Origin: CAYUNA01 sp047629355
GTDB lineage: Bacteria; Bacteroidota; Bacteroidia; Chitinophagales; Saprospiraceae
DNA length: 15,245 bases
Direction: 5' to 3'
Assembly (NCBI GenBank): GCA_047629355.1
Contig: JBLHWU010000162.1
Location: 1-15,245, forward strand
The position numbers and the translations under genes are program-made. Positions 13,379 to 15,245 of the stretch are shown piece by piece (the first letter of the stretch is position 1; each line of letters opens with the position of its first letter). The notes under the pieces were generated by a model, which did no database searches, had not been told where the DNA came from, and saw only the letters and a list, made by a program, of their open reading frames with translations.

Positions 13379-13858
13379 TTACGCTAGCATTTTTCTTAAA
13401 AATTTCACACAAACACTCCATTCCGTTTGTTTTTTGTTCTGAGAAAAATGATTCTCAACTTTATCCAACGCATCTTCTGCCAACGCATCGTGCAGTGCTT
13501 TTACACCAATTATCCATTTTAAAGTTCCTGTTCCAGCAGTTTCCATGTCAATCGTATGCGTAATTTCAGTGGTCTGCGCATCAATACTGGATATTTCAAA
13601 CTTGTGAATGCCATTAAAACCTTTTGGATTATAAAATTGAAAAACTATCGTCCCATCTTGCTTTTTGTCTTTTATCGAATACCTAATTGGTCCATGTCCA
13701 CCTTTAGAACCAATTACAACTCCATTTTTAAATCGCATTGGTGGCCATTTTTCTTGTGGCCATACTTTATCTTCTTTGGTGGCAAGTGTTGATATCAACT
13801 CAAGGATTCTCTCTTTGGGCTGTGCAATTGTTCTGGAGTGGATGTTGAGAACTTTCAT
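13379..13858 (-). CDS. SRPBCC-fold (START/polyketide-cyclase-like) protein
   Basis: 159 aa. The pattern is that of small SRPBCC proteins: an opening strand (KVLNIHSRTIAQPKERILEL) leading into the first helix, a middle run of beta-strands (GGHGPIRYSIKDKKQDGTIV, FQFYNPKGFNGIHKFEIS, TEITHTIDMETAGTGT) and a long C-terminal helix region (LHDALAEDALDKVENHF). Members bind small hydrophobic ligands or act as cyclases and hydratases, and many are of unknown role. No specific ligand residues can be named. It is cytosolic, with no signal peptide. It lies 121 bp upstream of the E1 promoter region on the same strand and downstream of a strong hairpin, so it is probably its own unit. Its C-terminal VCVKFLRKMLA is unremarkable. 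Confidence 0.75.
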   Translation of the reverse strand: MKVLNIHSRTIAQPKERILELISTLATKEDKVWPQEKWPPMRFKNGVVIGSKGGHGPIRYSIKDKKQDGTIVFQFYNPKGFNGIHKFEISSIDAQTTEITHTIDMETAGTGTLKWIIGVKALHDALAEDALDKVENHFSQNKKQTEWSVCVKFLRKMLA

Positions 13859-13926
13859 TTTCTTTTATTAAAGATGTGAATTCCGAGTAGAAATAAATAG
13901 TTTATTTTTAGTCAGTTATTAAGCTC

Positions 13927-13959
13927 AAATCATGGTGATTTTAAAAATCACCATGATTT
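13927..13959 (-). terminator. Strong 16-bp perfect hairpin after the reductase/membrane-protein pair
   Basis: AAATCATGGTGATTTT and AAAATCACCATGATTT pair perfectly around a single A. The structure begins 33 bp past the stop of the 13992-14594 gene in the direction of transcription. No clear U-run follows, so it may act as a Rho-assisted stop, an RNA 3'-end stabiliser, or a dyad for the downstream SRPBCC gene (whose start is 68 bp further). Confidence 0.65.
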
Positions 13960-13991
13960 AAACCCAATAATCTAGACTTATTTACTTCGCA

Positions 13992-14594
13992 TTAAACACC
14001 GTATTCTTCTGGAATTTCAAAACCTTCAAAACCATTGGTCATCCCAAAGAAGATAGCAATCATAACCAATACGCCTATCCCTAAAATCAAGTGAGACTGT
14101 TTCTTTGGTGACATTCCAAAAACATCCTGCCTCATTTTCATAAAATGAATACCTGCAATGTGTCCAAAAAACGATAAAATGGCAAGTCCGTAATATGGAA
14201 CGAAGAATAACATTAACGGAAATATATTAAGTCCCGCAGCCCCGTAATAAAAATTAGTATCGACTTCTAAAACAAACCGCCCAACGAGTATTGCGCTAAC
14301 GTGCATGACCAGAAAGAATGCCAAATATAGTCCAGACCAGATTTGCAATTTCCTAAAAAATGAGCCGGACTTTTTAGTTGTGAAGAAGAGTTTGATACCC
14401 GAAACAATTTGTACGCCGACAGCCAATAATAAAATGGTTTCTACGACTATATTTCGATAGACGATTCGCAAATTATCCATTACTTCCATGTATGTCTCAA
14501 TGCCAAAAAGGCTACAAAAGTGATTGAATAAATGTAAGCCAACAAAGAGCGTGATTGTTAGTCCAGAGATGAAATGTAGTTGTTTGATGCGCAT
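13992..14594 (-). CDS. Five-helix membrane protein with heme-type histidines
   Basis: 200 aa with five hydrophobic segments at about residues 7-30, 50-70, 85-106, 123-150 and 168-186. Histidines lie in or at the edges of helices: H7, H21 and H25 in helix 1, H98 in helix 3, and H145 and H150 in helix 4. This arrangement recalls diheme cytochrome b subunits such as succinate dehydrogenase/fumarate reductase SdhC, but flavoprotein and iron-sulfur partners are absent. It could be a b-type cytochrome passing electrons to or from quinone, or simply a membrane protein with chance histidines. Its start codon shares an A with the stop of the preceding flavin reductase gene (TAATG), indicating translational coupling and a possible functional pairing of reductase and membrane electron acceptor. 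Function is inference. Confidence 0.7.
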   Translation of the reverse strand: MRIKQLHFISGLTITLFVGLHLFNHFCSLFGIETYMEVMDNLRIVYRNIVVETILLLAVGVQIVSGIKLFFTTKKSGSFFRKLQIWSGLYLAFFLVMHVSAILVGRFVLEVDTNFYYGAAGLNIFPLMLFFVPYYGLAILSFFGHIAGIHFMKMRQDVFGMSPKKQSHLILGIGVLVMIAIFFGMTNGFEGFEIPEEYGV

Positions 14595-15130
14595 TATAAA
14601 GCTTTTATAAAAGTGTTCAATTGTTCTTCAAAACTACTTTTCAACGGATTATTATCAATCCCATTTTCTTCCGAAAAATTCTGCCCAAAAGACGGCAAAG
14701 AAAAATGAACAACCGTATTTTTATTCATTCGTTCAAACTTACTCACAGCAGTTTCAAGTACCGTCTGCCCACCGCGTCCTCCTGGGGAAGTTGCCAATAA
14801 AAACATCGGTTTGTCTTCCCAAACATTGCCGTCAATTCTTGAAATCCAATCAAACACATTTTTAAATGCCACAGAATACGCGCCGTTGTGTTCTGCGAAA
14901 GAAATCACAATGCCGTCGCAATTTTTAATATGCGCTTTGAAGTCATGTGCCAATGTCGGAATCCCTGATTCATTCTCTTTATCAATTCCGTAAATCGGCA
15001 TTTCAAAATCATTCAAATCCAATAATTGAACTGCTGCATTGGGCACTTGCTGCGCCGCATAATTAGCCAACTTTTTATTGATAGAATTCTTGCTGTTACT
15101 TGCGCCGAGCGCGATAATTTTTTTTGACAT
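14594..15130 (-). CDS. NAD(P)H-dependent FMN reductase (flavodoxin-like fold)
   Basis: 178 aa. The N-terminal strand-loop IIALGASNSKNSINKKLA is the FMN-phosphate-binding loop of the NADPH-dependent FMN reductase family. NCDGIVISFAEHNGAYSVAF then KNVFDWISR is the conserved second flavin contact with the active-site region, and LLATSPGGRGGQ the third. The enzyme transfers hydride from NAD(P)H to FMN, quinones, azo compounds or chromate; the in vivo substrate is unknown. It is cytosolic. It is the first gene of a two-gene unit with the membrane protein at 13992-14594, overlapping by one base. The upstream 115 bp to the window end should contain the promoter, but no clear element was identified. 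Confidence 0.9.
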   Translation of the reverse strand: MSKKIIALGASNSKNSINKKLANYAAQQVPNAAVQLLDLNDFEMPIYGIDKENESGIPTLAHDFKAHIKNCDGIVISFAEHNGAYSVAFKNVFDWISRIDGNVWEDKPMFLLATSPGGRGGQTVLETAVSKFERMNKNTVVHFSLPSFGQNFSEENGIDNNPLKSSFEEQLNTFIKAL

Positions 15131-15245
15131 TATTTTTTATTACTTTATTAACGTGAGTTTTGGATAGCTTCTATTGGTTATCAGCAGTTTAGCTATGATT
15201 TTTGGTGATGTTTTGGGTTAAACAGAAAAAATGCACGAATATAGA

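Noticed and set aside
13992..14594. Calling the membrane protein SdhC/FrdC of a succinate dehydrogenase
   Set aside because: No flavoprotein or iron-sulfur subunit genes are adjacent, and the sequence shows only a general similarity in helix and His layout.
15231..15245. ATG at 15231 as the start of a divergent gene
   Set aside because: Only five codons remain before the window ends, so nothing can be judged.
1..15245. tRNA, rRNA or prophage genes
   Set aside because: No cloverleaf with a T-loop GTTCRA motif, rRNA segment or phage structural gene was seen on either strand by eye; a tRNAscan/Infernal run would settle it.

Overview
The window looks like a chromosomal segment from a Bacteroidota bacterium, probably of the Saprospiria/Cytophagia kind. 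This rests on gene content: a fused E1 alpha/beta 2-oxoacid dehydrogenase, a PUR/DUF3276-type nucleic-acid-binding protein, a secreted beta-helix protein with a Bacteroidota-style N-terminus, and a crtI-crtB-crtZ carotenoid cluster. The DNA is AT-rich and Shine-Dalgarno signals are mostly weak. The assignment is inference; there is no rRNA or other marker gene.

Layout, left to right. (1) 1-111: C-terminal tail of an unidentified + strand gene. (2) 362-1282 (-): secreted right-handed beta-helix protein. (3) 2024-5292 (+): crtI, crtB and crtZ, which make phytoene, desaturate it and 3-hydroxylate beta-rings. No lycopene cyclase is visible. (4) 5395-5901 (-): small exported membrane protein convergent with crtZ. 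(5) 5931-7323: a repeat-dense stretch enclosing rnpA (6496-6912, -). (6) 7504-7910 (+): PUR/DUF3276 protein whose C-terminal helix-turn-helix is split by a -1 frameshift on an A AAA AAG heptamer. (7) 8004-8708 (+): radC, preceded by five 9-bp tandem repeats. (8) 9121-10902: an IS66-family element with 22/25 matching terminal inverted repeats. (9) 11016-13207 (-): a tiny lipoprotein-like ORF and the fused E1 dehydrogenase, with a perfect palindrome over its likely promoter. (10) 13379-15130 (-): an SRPBCC protein, then a translationally coupled pair made of a flavin reductase and a five-helix membrane protein with heme-type histidines.

The most unusual feature is not a gene. At least six intergenic gaps between 1700 and 7323 each hold an imperfect palindrome of about 108-191 bp with long arms. 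Some share termini (4592-4782 and 5931-6089). Two share an internal core but have unrelated, still self-complementary tips (6130-6294 and 7216-7323). In four of them nearly all transition mismatches between the arms keep G-U pairing on one transcript strand. One abuts the rnpA start codon and one separates crtB from crtZ. They could be a MITE/REP-like family, structured RNAs, or both. All alignments were done by eye.
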